From NCBI GenBank assembly GCA_947488155.1, contig CANKYK010000001.1, forward strand, positions 806,001 through 870,000: a DNA stretch of 64,000 bases, read 5' to 3'. The number at the start of each line of letters is the position of its first letter. Within the stretch, counting starts at the first letter, position 1. Positions 1-7,069 of the stretch are shown here, piece after piece. The stretch is from an uncultured Erythrobacter sp. GTDB lineage: Bacteria > Pseudomonadota > Alphaproteobacteria > Sphingomonadales > Sphingomonadaceae. Position numbers and translations under genes: made by a program. The notes beneath the pieces are model-generated. The model had not been told where the DNA came from and did no database searches. It saw only the letters and a program-made list of their open reading frames with translations.

Positions 1-66
1 CGGATCGGCCAGGTGTGCGAGCAACTGCAACCTGCGATCCGTCATTGCTGTGATCGTTCGAATTAG
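1..66 (+). CDS. possible C-terminal tail of an upstream gene (partial)
   Basis: A reading frame of 21 sense codons is open from the window edge to a TAG at 64-66, 12 bases before the nitrilase start. It would be the last part of a gene lying mostly outside the window and possibly co-transcribed with the nitrilase. The fragment is too short to assign a family. An alternative is a leftward gene starting at the CAT at 43-45 (MTDRRLQLL...), which has good codon composition but no visible ribosome binding site. I cannot decide between them. Confidence 0.25.
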   Translation, partial: RIGQVCEQLQPAIRHCCDRSN

Positions 67-78
67 AAAGTGGAAGCA

Positions 79-1095
79 ATGAGCAAGAGATTACCCATCA
101 AAGTCGCTGCCGTGCAGGCCGCCCCGATTTTCTTCGACCTCGATGCCTGTCTGGATAAAGCAAAGAAATTCGTCGACGATGCGGCGAAGCAGGGTTGTGA
201 CCTGATCGCGTTTGGAGAAGCCTGGTTCCCCGGTTACCCATTCCATATCTGGCTCGGTGCCCCCGCGTGGGGCATGCAGTTTACCACTCGCTATTTCGAA
301 AATTCTGTTGAGGTGGGGACACCTGAATTTGAGCGTCTGTGTCAAATGGCACGTGATGCCAATATCATGATTTCGACCGGAATTTCGGAACGTTCGGGCG
401 GCAGTTTGTACCTAAGCCAAGTTCTGATCGGTCGCGATGGATCGATTGTGTCTCTGCGCCGTAAACTCAAACCAACCCATGTCGAGAGATCAGTTTTTGG
501 GGAAGGATACGGCGCGGATCTCGTCGTTTCGGACACAGACATCGGCAGAGTTGGACAGCTTTGCTGTTGGGAGCACATCCAACCGCTTTCAAAATATGCC
601 TTGTATAGTCAAAACGAAGAAATTCACATTTCCGCTTGGCCTGCCTTTGTCGTCTATCGTGAGAACGCGCATGCGCTGGGCGCCGAAGTAAACATGGCCG
701 CCTCTCAGATATATGCTGTCGAAGGTCAGTCATTTGTCGTGGCGGCAACGAGTGTGATCGACCAAGCTGCGCTCGACTTTTTCAAAGTTGGTGAAGAAGT
801 TCCGCCATTCATCGAGCTCGGCGGTGGGTCATCTATGATCTTCGGACCGGATGGTCGCAAGCTAGCAGAATTCCTTTCTGAAACTGAGGAAGGGTTGATT
901 GTGGCAGAGCTCGATTTCGATCAGATTGTGATGGCGAAAGCCGTCGCGGACCCCGCCGGTCATTACTCAAAACCAGAGGCCACACGTTTGCTGCTCAATC
1001 GCGATCCAATCAGACCTGTCGTTTCACCTGCCGAATATGCGGCCGAAGACACTTCTTCGTTTGAAACGATTGGTGCTCAGGAGGCCTCTGAATGA
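79..1095 (+). CDS. nitrilase (carbon-nitrogen hydrolase family)
   Basis: A 338-residue nitrilase that hydrolyses a nitrile to the carboxylic acid and ammonia in the cytoplasm. The Glu-Lys-Cys triad is visible: Glu47 in FGEAWFPGYP, Lys129 in RRKLKPTHVER, and Cys161 in LCCWEH. The RRKLKPTHVER and FGEGYG blocks are typical of true nitrilases rather than amidases. I chose the ATG at 79 because GTGGA lies just upstream. A GTG at 70 would add three residues. The last four bases overlap the start of the aldoxime dehydratase gene, so the two are translationally coupled. Together they convert aldoxime to nitrile to acid. The natural substrate cannot be read from the sequence; arylacetonitriles are plausible. 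Confidence 0.9.
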   Translation: MSKRLPIKVAAVQAAPIFFDLDACLDKAKKFVDDAAKQGCDLIAFGEAWFPGYPFHIWLGAPAWGMQFTTRYFENSVEVGTPEFERLCQMARDANIMISTGISERSGGSLYLSQVLIGRDGSIVSLRRKLKPTHVERSVFGEGYGADLVVSDTDIGRVGQLCCWEHIQPLSKYALYSQNEEIHISAWPAFVVYRENAHALGAEVNMAASQIYAVEGQSFVVAATSVIDQAALDFFKVGEEVPPFIELGGGSSMIFGPDGRKLAEFLSETEEGLIVAELDFDQIVMAKAVADPAGHYSKPEATRLLLNRDPIRPVVSPAEYAAEDTSSFETIGAQEASE

Positions 1096-2114
1096 CCAAT
1101 ATCGGGCCTCGTCGTAAGGCGCCGCCGGTTGCAAAACCCGAAGGGTTTGAGCCTCCATATGACGCGTTTGAACCGCGTTTCCGGGATATTGACGATCTGG
1201 TTCTGGTGACTTTCGGGATCGAGAATCGCGGCGGCGATGATACCGGTGCAAAAGCCCGCCTCTTGACTGAACTGAGCCATGAAACCGGCCCCAGTGTGCT
1301 AGAGCATGGACGTGTAAAGACCGGCTTCGGGCCAAATTGCGAAGTTTGGTTCGCCTATTGGAAGAGCCAATCGCAATATGACGCATGGCTAGCCGCTTCA
1401 GAGATTGAGGCCCTGTTCGAGGATAATGCCTTTTTGACTGGTCCTGTCGGGCTGTGGCGCGAATATTCCCGTATCTCGCTCGATCATAACGAAACCTCAG
1501 GTTCCCGTGCAGAGAATGTCAGCGGTATAGCCAATATGGCCGATGCGATGGAGATCACGCCTGACCATGCATATTGGGGTAGCTGCCGCGATAGGATGGT
1601 TGCGACAGTTGATGATCAGTTGGCAGCTACCGGGGGCGTATCTGACGTGCCAGCCGGTTCATCGCTCGGCCGCAGGGTTAAAGTGCAAGCGCCAGCGAAT
1701 GCGTGCCTTATTAAGACAACGCAAGATCTCGCCATGATCAATGACGAGCAGTTTGCAAAGTACAAAGCGGATGTCGAACCCGCTTTGCACCGAGGGCTCA
1801 CTCATATTCGTGAAAATAGCGCAGATACCGGTTGCTTCGGCATGCGCTTTGTTGAGGAAATCGGCGGTGCGGAGGCCCCGCAACCACGCACTGTGGGACT
1901 TGGTTATTTTGCTTCGCTGGGTCATCTTGAAGAATGGACTCACCATCACCCCACCCATCTTGATATTATGGCCCAGTTCGGCGGTATGGTGGAGCAATTC
2001 CAGGGGCAGCCGGGCCTGCATTTGTGGCACGAGGTTTCCGTGTTTCCAGAAGGCTGGCTGACCGGTGACTATGTGAATTGTTCTGCCGATGGCACTTTGA
2101 TGGCTTCGGCCTGA
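1092..2114 (+). CDS. oxd: aldoxime dehydratase (phenylacetaldoxime dehydratase family, haem enzyme)
   Basis: A 340-residue protein of the haem-containing aldoxime dehydratase family, which removes water from an aldoxime to give a nitrile. The C-terminal half carries the family's haem-pocket signature: HHHPTHLDIM at about 284-293, a candidate for the proximal His ligand, and LWHEVSV with His313 in the position of the distal catalytic His. FGIENRG and WFAYWKS near the N-terminus also fit the family. Length is close to the usual 350 residues. Its ATG overlaps the nitrilase stop (ATGA), giving a two-step aldoxime-to-acid operon. Assignment of individual haem ligands is by pattern only. Confidence 0.9.
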   Translation: MTNIGPRRKAPPVAKPEGFEPPYDAFEPRFRDIDDLVLVTFGIENRGGDDTGAKARLLTELSHETGPSVLEHGRVKTGFGPNCEVWFAYWKSQSQYDAWLAASEIEALFEDNAFLTGPVGLWREYSRISLDHNETSGSRAENVSGIANMADAMEITPDHAYWGSCRDRMVATVDDQLAATGGVSDVPAGSSLGRRVKVQAPANACLIKTTQDLAMINDEQFAKYKADVEPALHRGLTHIRENSADTGCFGMRFVEEIGGAEAPQPRTVGLGYFASLGHLEEWTHHHPTHLDIMAQFGGMVEQFQGQPGLHLWHEVSVFPEGWLTGDYVNCSADGTLMASA

Positions 2115-2346
2115 TTTCCTTGGTCAGTGCCGATGGCACTGCGAAGCTACAGCGAACTTGTCTTGGGATGGCAGAGTTGTCGCGCGGCACGGCTAAACGC
2201 GGGTCCGGCAGTGAGGTTTTAACACTCAGCCAAGGCGGCTGAGCGAGCGGTCTTGTAAGCTTGACCCAAGTAGTTTCTGCACAACTTCTGCTACAGAGAG
2301 TATCGCAGACTCCTAGCAATCGTTGTGTTTTAAACACTTAAAAACG

Positions 2347-2422
2347 TGGTGCCGCTTAGAGGACTCGAACCTCTGACCCCATCATTACGAATGATGTGCT
2401 CTACCACCTGAGCTAAAGCGGC
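2347..2422 (-). tRNA. tRNA-Thr (anticodon CGT)
   Basis: The minus strand folds as a full cloverleaf. The acceptor stem GCCGCTT pairs with AAGCGGC and is followed by A and an encoded CCA. The anticodon stem is CATCA/TGATG around the loop TTCGTAA, giving CGT. The T-arm has GGTTCGAGTCC. Length is 76 nt with CCA. Confidence 0.96.
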
Positions 2423-2477
2423 GCCGGTGGGTGATAGTGGCGAACCACCCAGATATTGTATCTTCCCAAGGGAAAGA

Positions 2478-2551
2478 TGGAGGCCCGAGCCGGAATCGAA
2501 CCGGCGTACACGGATTTGCAATCCGCTGCGTCACCACTCCGCCATCGGGCC
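2478..2551 (-). tRNA. tRNA-Cys (anticodon GCA)
   Basis: On the minus strand the acceptor stem GGCCCGA pairs with TCGGGCC, followed by T and an encoded CCA. The anticodon loop TTGCAAA gives GCA, and the T-arm contains GGTTCGATTCC. It lies 55 bp upstream (minus strand) of tRNA-Thr, so the two are probably co-transcribed. Confidence 0.96.
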
Positions 2552-2700
2552 AACCCTTTTGGTCTTACGACCTGCGGAGCGCGCGCACTAGCGATTCGCG
2601 GCGGCAAAGGCAATGCGCCTTGTGCCCTTTGCGCGAAGCGAGCGAGTTTCCGTAAGGGCAATCTGGACGCAAGCACTTTGGCGCGGCAGAGATGATAGCC

Positions 2701-3480
2701 ATGACTATCGCGAGCCTTCTCGAACCGATCACCGGCAAGCCCGGCCCCGCCCGCCTGGAGCATGCCAGCGACTGGATGCAGGGACGCACTCTATATGGCG
2801 GCGCGTCAGCGCTGGTGGGATACACCATGGCGGTGCGTGCCTTCCCCGATCTGCCGCCGCTAAGGGCCGCGCAAATCGGCTTTGTCGCGCCGATCGGCGA
2901 AGAGATCGAACTGAAGGCTGAAATTATCCGGCAGGGGCGCAATGTCACTCAAGTCCGCAGCGAAATTTTAAGCGAAGGGAAAGTCGCGCTTACCGGCTTC
3001 TGGCTGTTCGGTACCGGCCGCGATCCCAATGCGCTGCACCCCTCCAGCCCGCCGGACGATTGGCCCGGCGGCCCTGAGGAAGCGGCCCAAGCGATGACCG
3101 GGCAGGCGCCGGCCTTCATCCAGAAAAATTTCGATGTGCGTTTTGGCCAGGACAAAGGCAAAGACCACGGCGCGACCGTGCGTCGATGGGCGCGGTTGAC
3201 CGAAGACCACAGCCTCGACACCGTTAGCCAATTGGTGTTGATGGGGGACGTGATGCCGCCAGGCGCGATGCGGATTATGCAGCGAATGGGGCCGATCAGC
3301 TCGATCAACTGGTCGTTTAATGTGCTGGAGCCACAGGCGAGCAATCCCGATGGCTGGTATCTGGCCGAAAACGCCAGCCAGCACGCCGACAATGGTTATT
3401 CCTCAGAGCGTCTGCGGATGTGGAACAGCGAAGGTCGCCAGATGCTGGACGGGCTGCAATGCGTCGCGGTGTTTGGTTAG
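2701..3480 (+). CDS. acyl-CoA thioesterase, TesB-like double hotdog
   Basis: A 259-residue protein resembling the TesB-type thioesterase family (double hotdog fold), which hydrolyses acyl-CoA to free acid and CoA. Features seen are the N-terminal segment with GRTLYGGASALVGY, typical of the first hotdog helix, and the C-terminal hotdog with DVMPPGAM and SINWSFNVLEP. The pattern continues with DGWYLAENAS and YSSERLRMWNSEGR, as in TesB relatives. I chose the ATG at 2701 because GAG lies about 9 bases upstream. The ATG at 2692 would add three residues. It converges on a crotonase-family gene, which suggests acyl-CoA metabolism. The substrate is unknown. Confidence 0.8.
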   Translation: MTIASLLEPITGKPGPARLEHASDWMQGRTLYGGASALVGYTMAVRAFPDLPPLRAAQIGFVAPIGEEIELKAEIIRQGRNVTQVRSEILSEGKVALTGFWLFGTGRDPNALHPSSPPDDWPGGPEEAAQAMTGQAPAFIQKNFDVRFGQDKGKDHGATVRRWARLTEDHSLDTVSQLVLMGDVMPPGAMRIMQRMGPISSINWSFNVLEPQASNPDGWYLAENASQHADNGYSSERLRMWNSEGRQMLDGLQCVAVFG

Positions 3481-3506
3481 CGCAGCAGGCGGGTTAAGCC
3501 GCAGCC

Positions 3507-4325
3507 TCACACATCGTCGAAATTGGCCTTGCGCTTTTCCATGCCAGCCATCACCGCCTCGACCTGATTTTTGGTGCGCATGATCCCGTGCTGCTCGATG
3601 CTTTCCTCCATCAGGATCGTATCAGTGTCGCTTTCCAGCATACCGGCTTGCAACCGTTTGGCCGCCCGGATTGCATGGGGATTGCGATTGGCAATCTCGC
3701 TGGCGATCAGAGTGGCGCGCGCGACCGGATCTTCATCAACGTGGGTTGCGAGGCCCAGCTGATGCGCCTCCGCTCCGGAAAACTCGCGATTGGTATAAAT
3801 AAGCTCACGCAACACATCATCACGCACCAGCCCGCGCCACAGGGCATAGCCACCCATGTCCGGCACCAGGCCCCATTTCATCTCCATGATGGCCATACGG
3901 GTCTCAGGATGGACCACGCGAATGTCAGCCCCGCTGGCAATCTGCAAGCCCCCGCCAAAGCACACGCCGTGCACCGCCGCAATCACCGGCACAGGTAGCT
4001 TGCGCCACTGCATGGCCACCTGCTGAAACTTGTTGGCATTGCCATAGGTCCGCTCTGTCAATTCTGGTTCATCCGGACTGGGTGGCCGCGAGAAATTCGA
4101 CAGGTCGAGCCCAGCGCAAAACGCACGGCCTTCACCGGAGAGGACAACCGCCCTCAGGCCCTTCATCCGCTGCAATTGACTGCTCGCCTCAATGATCCGC
4201 TGAAACATCTCAGGATCGAGTGCATTCATTTTGTCGCCGCGAGTAAAGCGCACCTGCGCCACCCCATCATCACTCAGCTCAATCGCAATGCGATCATTGG
4301 AAGTCATTGCAGCAGCTTCGGACAT
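3507..4325 (-). CDS. enoyl-CoA hydratase/isomerase family protein (crotonase)
   Basis: A 272-residue crotonase-fold protein acting on acyl-CoA thioesters. The oxyanion-hole segments are visible: GRAFCAGLDLS in the first half and HGVCFGGGLQIASGADIRV in the second, followed by EMKWGLVPDMGG. The usual second catalytic Glu region reads VPDMGG, with Asp as in the dienoyl-CoA isomerase subgroup, so the reaction may be isomerisation rather than hydration (inference). The start at 4325 is preceded by a GAGGG ribosome binding site. The TTG at 4340 would place that site inside the gene and is rejected. Confidence 0.85.
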   Translation of the reverse strand: MSEAAAMTSNDRIAIELSDDGVAQVRFTRGDKMNALDPEMFQRIIEASSQLQRMKGLRAVVLSGEGRAFCAGLDLSNFSRPPSPDEPELTERTYGNANKFQQVAMQWRKLPVPVIAAVHGVCFGGGLQIASGADIRVVHPETRMAIMEMKWGLVPDMGGYALWRGLVRDDVLRELIYTNREFSGAEAHQLGLATHVDEDPVARATLIASEIANRNPHAIRAAKRLQAGMLESDTDTILMEESIEQHGIMRTKNQVEAVMAGMEKRKANFDDV

Positions 4326-4413
4326 TGTCTTTTCCCTCAAGGTCTAGGAAATGGGCGCTCCGCCTCATCTACCAAAAGACTGCCGCAAGGCGTTCCTCAA
4401 GTCCAGACACACC

Positions 4414-4851
4414 TTAGGGTTTGCCGCTGACTTCGTTCTCGTCATGCTCCGACGTTTCATTAGAAAATTTGAACACACCCGGTTCAGCGGGAACATCGAG
4501 GAAGTACCCACGGTTTTCATCCGTCACCAGGATGTGCGCCAGATCGAAACCAGCCAGTTTTGCCCGAACACGGGCGACGTGGACGGCAACACTATTGGTC
4601 TCTGGTTCGTACATTATGCGCCAAACATCAGCGAGCAATTGCTCTCGCGATAATGTAACCTGCGGCTCTTCAGCGAGCCGCCACAGCAGTTCAAATTCAC
4701 GCGGATGAAGCCCGAGCCAGCGATCCTCGATCCGGCCATCGCGATGGAAAAGGTCCAGTGTTAGATCTCCCGCCTCCCGAAATCTGGGGATCAGCGCGTC
4801 GCCATCAGGCACCAGATTATAGGCTGCGATCGAGCTCACGGCCCACTCCAT
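4414..4851 (-). CDS. winged-helix (OmpR/PhoB-type) DNA-binding protein without receiver domain
   Basis: About 145 residues. Residues ~40-125 match the OmpR/PhoB C-terminal DNA-binding domain: LGLHPREFELLWRLAEEP (helix 1), SREQLLADVW (helix 2), and NSVAVHVARVRAKL (recognition helix), then the wing ending in ENRGYFLD. No receiver domain precedes it, so it is a stand-alone wHTH regulator that is not controlled by its own phosphorylation. The open frame extends upstream to 5010, but that part is AT-rich and unlike coding DNA here, so I place the start at the ATG at 4851. Three TGTACA palindromes lie upstream and may be operator sites. Confidence 0.75.
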   Translation of the reverse strand: MEWAVSSIAAYNLVPDGDALIPRFREAGDLTLDLFHRDGRIEDRWLGLHPREFELLWRLAEEPQVTLSREQLLADVWRIMYEPETNSVAVHVARVRAKLAGFDLAHILVTDENRGYFLDVPAEPGVFKFSNETSEHDENEVSGKP

Positions 4852-4867
4852 GATGCAGCACCCCACA

Positions 4868-5023
4868 TTGTACAACCGCCCCTGAATTCGGCCTACAGAC
4901 AGAATAGGCGAAGTATTAACGCCATCCGCTGTCTTAACTATGTTCGGTATTATGCATCTTAAAGGAATGTACAATGAATTCGTTCCCAGCCTCAGCTCGG
5001 CATTTTTCAAATGTCATGTACAT
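4868..5023. promoter_or_regulatory. three TGTACA palindromes upstream of the wHTH gene
   Basis: TTGTACAA (4868-4875), ATGTACAA (4967-4974) and ATGTACAT (5016-5023) share the palindromic core TGTACA in an AT-rich, gene-free stretch (4852-5153). Two are perfect 8-bp palindromes. They could bind a dimeric regulator, perhaps the adjacent wHTH protein. This is inference from the repeats only. Confidence 0.3.
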
Positions 5024-5153
5024 CAATTACTTGCGCATATCTGTGGTGTGATTTTCTTTGAAAGCACTGTCGGCGCCATTCAGAAACGCACATCTCTCCG
5101 GGCACTAACAGTGTGGTGGCCCACCCTAAACCTCCCAGATTTGCGGGGGTGCT

Positions 5154-5612
5154 TTAAGCGCTAGCGTCCATGATATCGCTGAGCGCCTGAGCGGCGCTAA
5201 GCGCCAAGATAACAGCAAGAAGGACACCGAAGGCGATCCCGACGACCGCCGCTAGACGGGCCAAGACCCCATAGCGGCCATCAAAAATACCGAGCGAAAT
5301 CTTGCTTTCGCCGGTTCCCGGGAAGCCCATCTGCCCGGGGAATTGAACCGGACCAATAAATGGCTTCACACCCGGGCTGCCTTGGCCCGCCCCTGATCCG
5401 GATGGTGAAGGCTTCGTCGCGCGATATTTCTCAACCAGCTCATTCAGGCTGCCAGCTTCATAGACGTCTTTGAGAGCCCTGATATGCTGATTGATGCGGG
5501 TCTCAGAAACCCCCATCTCCTGAGCAATGACTTTGATCGGGACGCGCCGATCAATCCGCTCGATAACGTCACGCTGCCGATCGGTTAATGGCCGTGGGTC
5601 GGCGGATGGCAT
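5154..5612 (-). CDS. LuxR-type HTH protein with C-terminal membrane segment
   Basis: A 152-residue protein. Residues ~8-65 form a LuxR/GerE-like helix-turn-helix: LTDRQRDVIERI, then IKVIAQEMGVSETRINQHIRALKDV with the recognition helix at ~33-50. A Gly/Pro/Ser-rich linker follows (~66-105), then one strongly hydrophobic helix, LAAVVGIAFGVLLAVILALS (~117-140), close to the C-terminus. It reads as a membrane-anchored DNA-binding protein with a cytoplasmic N-terminus. AAGGAG lies 7-8 bases before the ATG. No sensor domain is visible. The target genes and the signal are unknown. Confidence 0.7.
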   Translation of the reverse strand: MPSADPRPLTDRQRDVIERIDRRVPIKVIAQEMGVSETRINQHIRALKDVYEAGSLNELVEKYRATKPSPSGSGAGQGSPGVKPFIGPVQFPGQMGFPGTGESKISLGIFDGRYGVLARLAAVVGIAFGVLLAVILALSAAQALSDIMDASA

Positions 5613-5712
5613 TTGCCTCTCCTTAAATCGGCAGTGCTTTTGCGAACAACGCTCGCCAAGCCATTCCGCTCCGAACCAAACTCAAGAATTTCTCTTTGAG
5701 CCATTCTCTATC

Positions 5713-6912
5713 TCAAGACGCCCCCGCGTTGAGACCAAGCGAGGCAAAATATTTTTTAATGTTTCTCGCCGCTTGCCTCAGCCGCTGCTCATTTTCGACC
5801 ATCGCAATGCGTACAAAGCCTTCACCTTCCTCTCCGTAACCAACGCCAGGAGCAACAGCGACCTCCGCCTCGGTCAGCAGTTTTTTGGAAAATTCAAGGC
5901 TGCCCATCTCCGCCAGCGATGGCGGCAAAGGCGCCCAGGCAAACATAGAGGCCGATGGTGACGGAATGTCCCAGCCCGCGCGGCCAAACGCCTCCACCAT
6001 CACATCGCGGCGTTTGCGATAGAGGTTGCGATTGCTTTCAACGATGTCTTGCGGGCCATTGAGCGCAGCGCAAGCCGCCGCCTGGATCGGCGTAAATGCA
6101 CCATAATCGAGATAGGATTTCACCCGGGTCAAAGCGGCAATCAGCTGCTTATTACCGACCGCAAAGCCCATTCGCCAGCCAGCCATCGAATACGTCTTTG
6201 ACATGCTGGTAAACTCAACCGCGACGTCTTTTGCCCCTTTCACCTGCATGATGGAGGGCGTTGGATTGTCGTCATAATAGAGCTCTGAGTACGCAAGGTC
6301 GGACAGGACCCAAACCTTGTTCTCGCGCGCCCAAGCAACCAGCCGCTCATAAAATGCAAGGTCGACAACTTCTGCCGTTGGGTTTGAAGGATAGCTCACA
6401 ACCAGCACGCTGGGGCGCGGCACGGTGAAGTTCATCGCACTTTCGAGCGAGCGCCAATAATCCTCGTCAGGCGTCGTTGGGATCGCGCGGATAGTCGCCC
6501 CTGCAATGATGAAGCCAAAGGTGTGGATCGGGTATGATGGATTCGGTGCAAGGACGACGTCACCCGGCGCAGTGATCGCATTGGCCAGACTGCCCAACCC
6601 TTCCTTCGATCCCATAGTAACCACGACTTCGCTCTCAGGGTCGAGATCGACCCCAAAGCGGCGACCATAATAATTCGCCTGAGCCTTGCGCAGACCCGGA
6701 ATGCCTTTGGACTGCGAATAGCCATGCGCATTGGGTTTCGCGGCGACTTCGCACAATTTGTCTATCACGTGTTGAGGAGGAGGTTGATCCGGGTTTCCCA
6801 TACCCAGATCAATAATGTCCTTACCTGCCGAGCGCGCTTCGTGACGCATCGCATTAACTTCAGCGATTACGTACGGCGGCAGCCGCTTCATACGGTAGAA
6901 TTGGTCGTTCAT
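5713..6912 (-). CDS. class I/II PLP-dependent aminotransferase (AlaC-like)
   Basis: A 399-residue fold-type I aminotransferase. Seen are IDLGMGNPDQPPP near the N-terminus, SYPSNPTAE (substrate/PLP binding), SDLAYSELYYD (the PLP-ring Asp), and SMSKTYSMAGWRMGF with the Schiff-base Lys at ~239. The N-terminal FYRMKRLPPYV and overall pattern resemble AlaC-type alanine transaminases, which are often labelled LL-diaminopimelate aminotransferase. Alanine-pyruvate-glutamate transamination is the likely role. I chose the ATG at 6912 because AAGGA lies 6 bases upstream; the ORF opens 11 codons earlier. It is divergent from phaC. Confidence 0.82.
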   Translation of the reverse strand: MNDQFYRMKRLPPYVIAEVNAMRHEARSAGKDIIDLGMGNPDQPPPQHVIDKLCEVAAKPNAHGYSQSKGIPGLRKAQANYYGRRFGVDLDPESEVVVTMGSKEGLGSLANAITAPGDVVLAPNPSYPIHTFGFIIAGATIRAIPTTPDEDYWRSLESAMNFTVPRPSVLVVSYPSNPTAEVVDLAFYERLVAWARENKVWVLSDLAYSELYYDDNPTPSIMQVKGAKDVAVEFTSMSKTYSMAGWRMGFAVGNKQLIAALTRVKSYLDYGAFTPIQAAACAALNGPQDIVESNRNLYRKRRDVMVEAFGRAGWDIPSPSASMFAWAPLPPSLAEMGSLEFSKKLLTEAEVAVAPGVGYGEEGEGFVRIAMVENEQRLRQAARNIKKYFASLGLNAGAS

Positions 6913-7069
6913 TGCGATCCTTACCCAGTTTTGCGCAATCATCATAGCGACAGGAGCACGAATCAGTTTAGGCGATTAACGGTCGAAGTGGGAAGGCAAT
7001 TTCGCTATTCTGCTGGGGAACGTCAGAAAACGCCCTATGGTGAGTTGGGAAAGCGGAGCACAAACGGCC

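Noticed and set aside
2225..2243. 7-bp hairpin CTCAGCC/GGCTGAG after the aldoxime dehydratase gene
   Set aside because: Short stem and no T-run on either strand; not enough to call a terminator.
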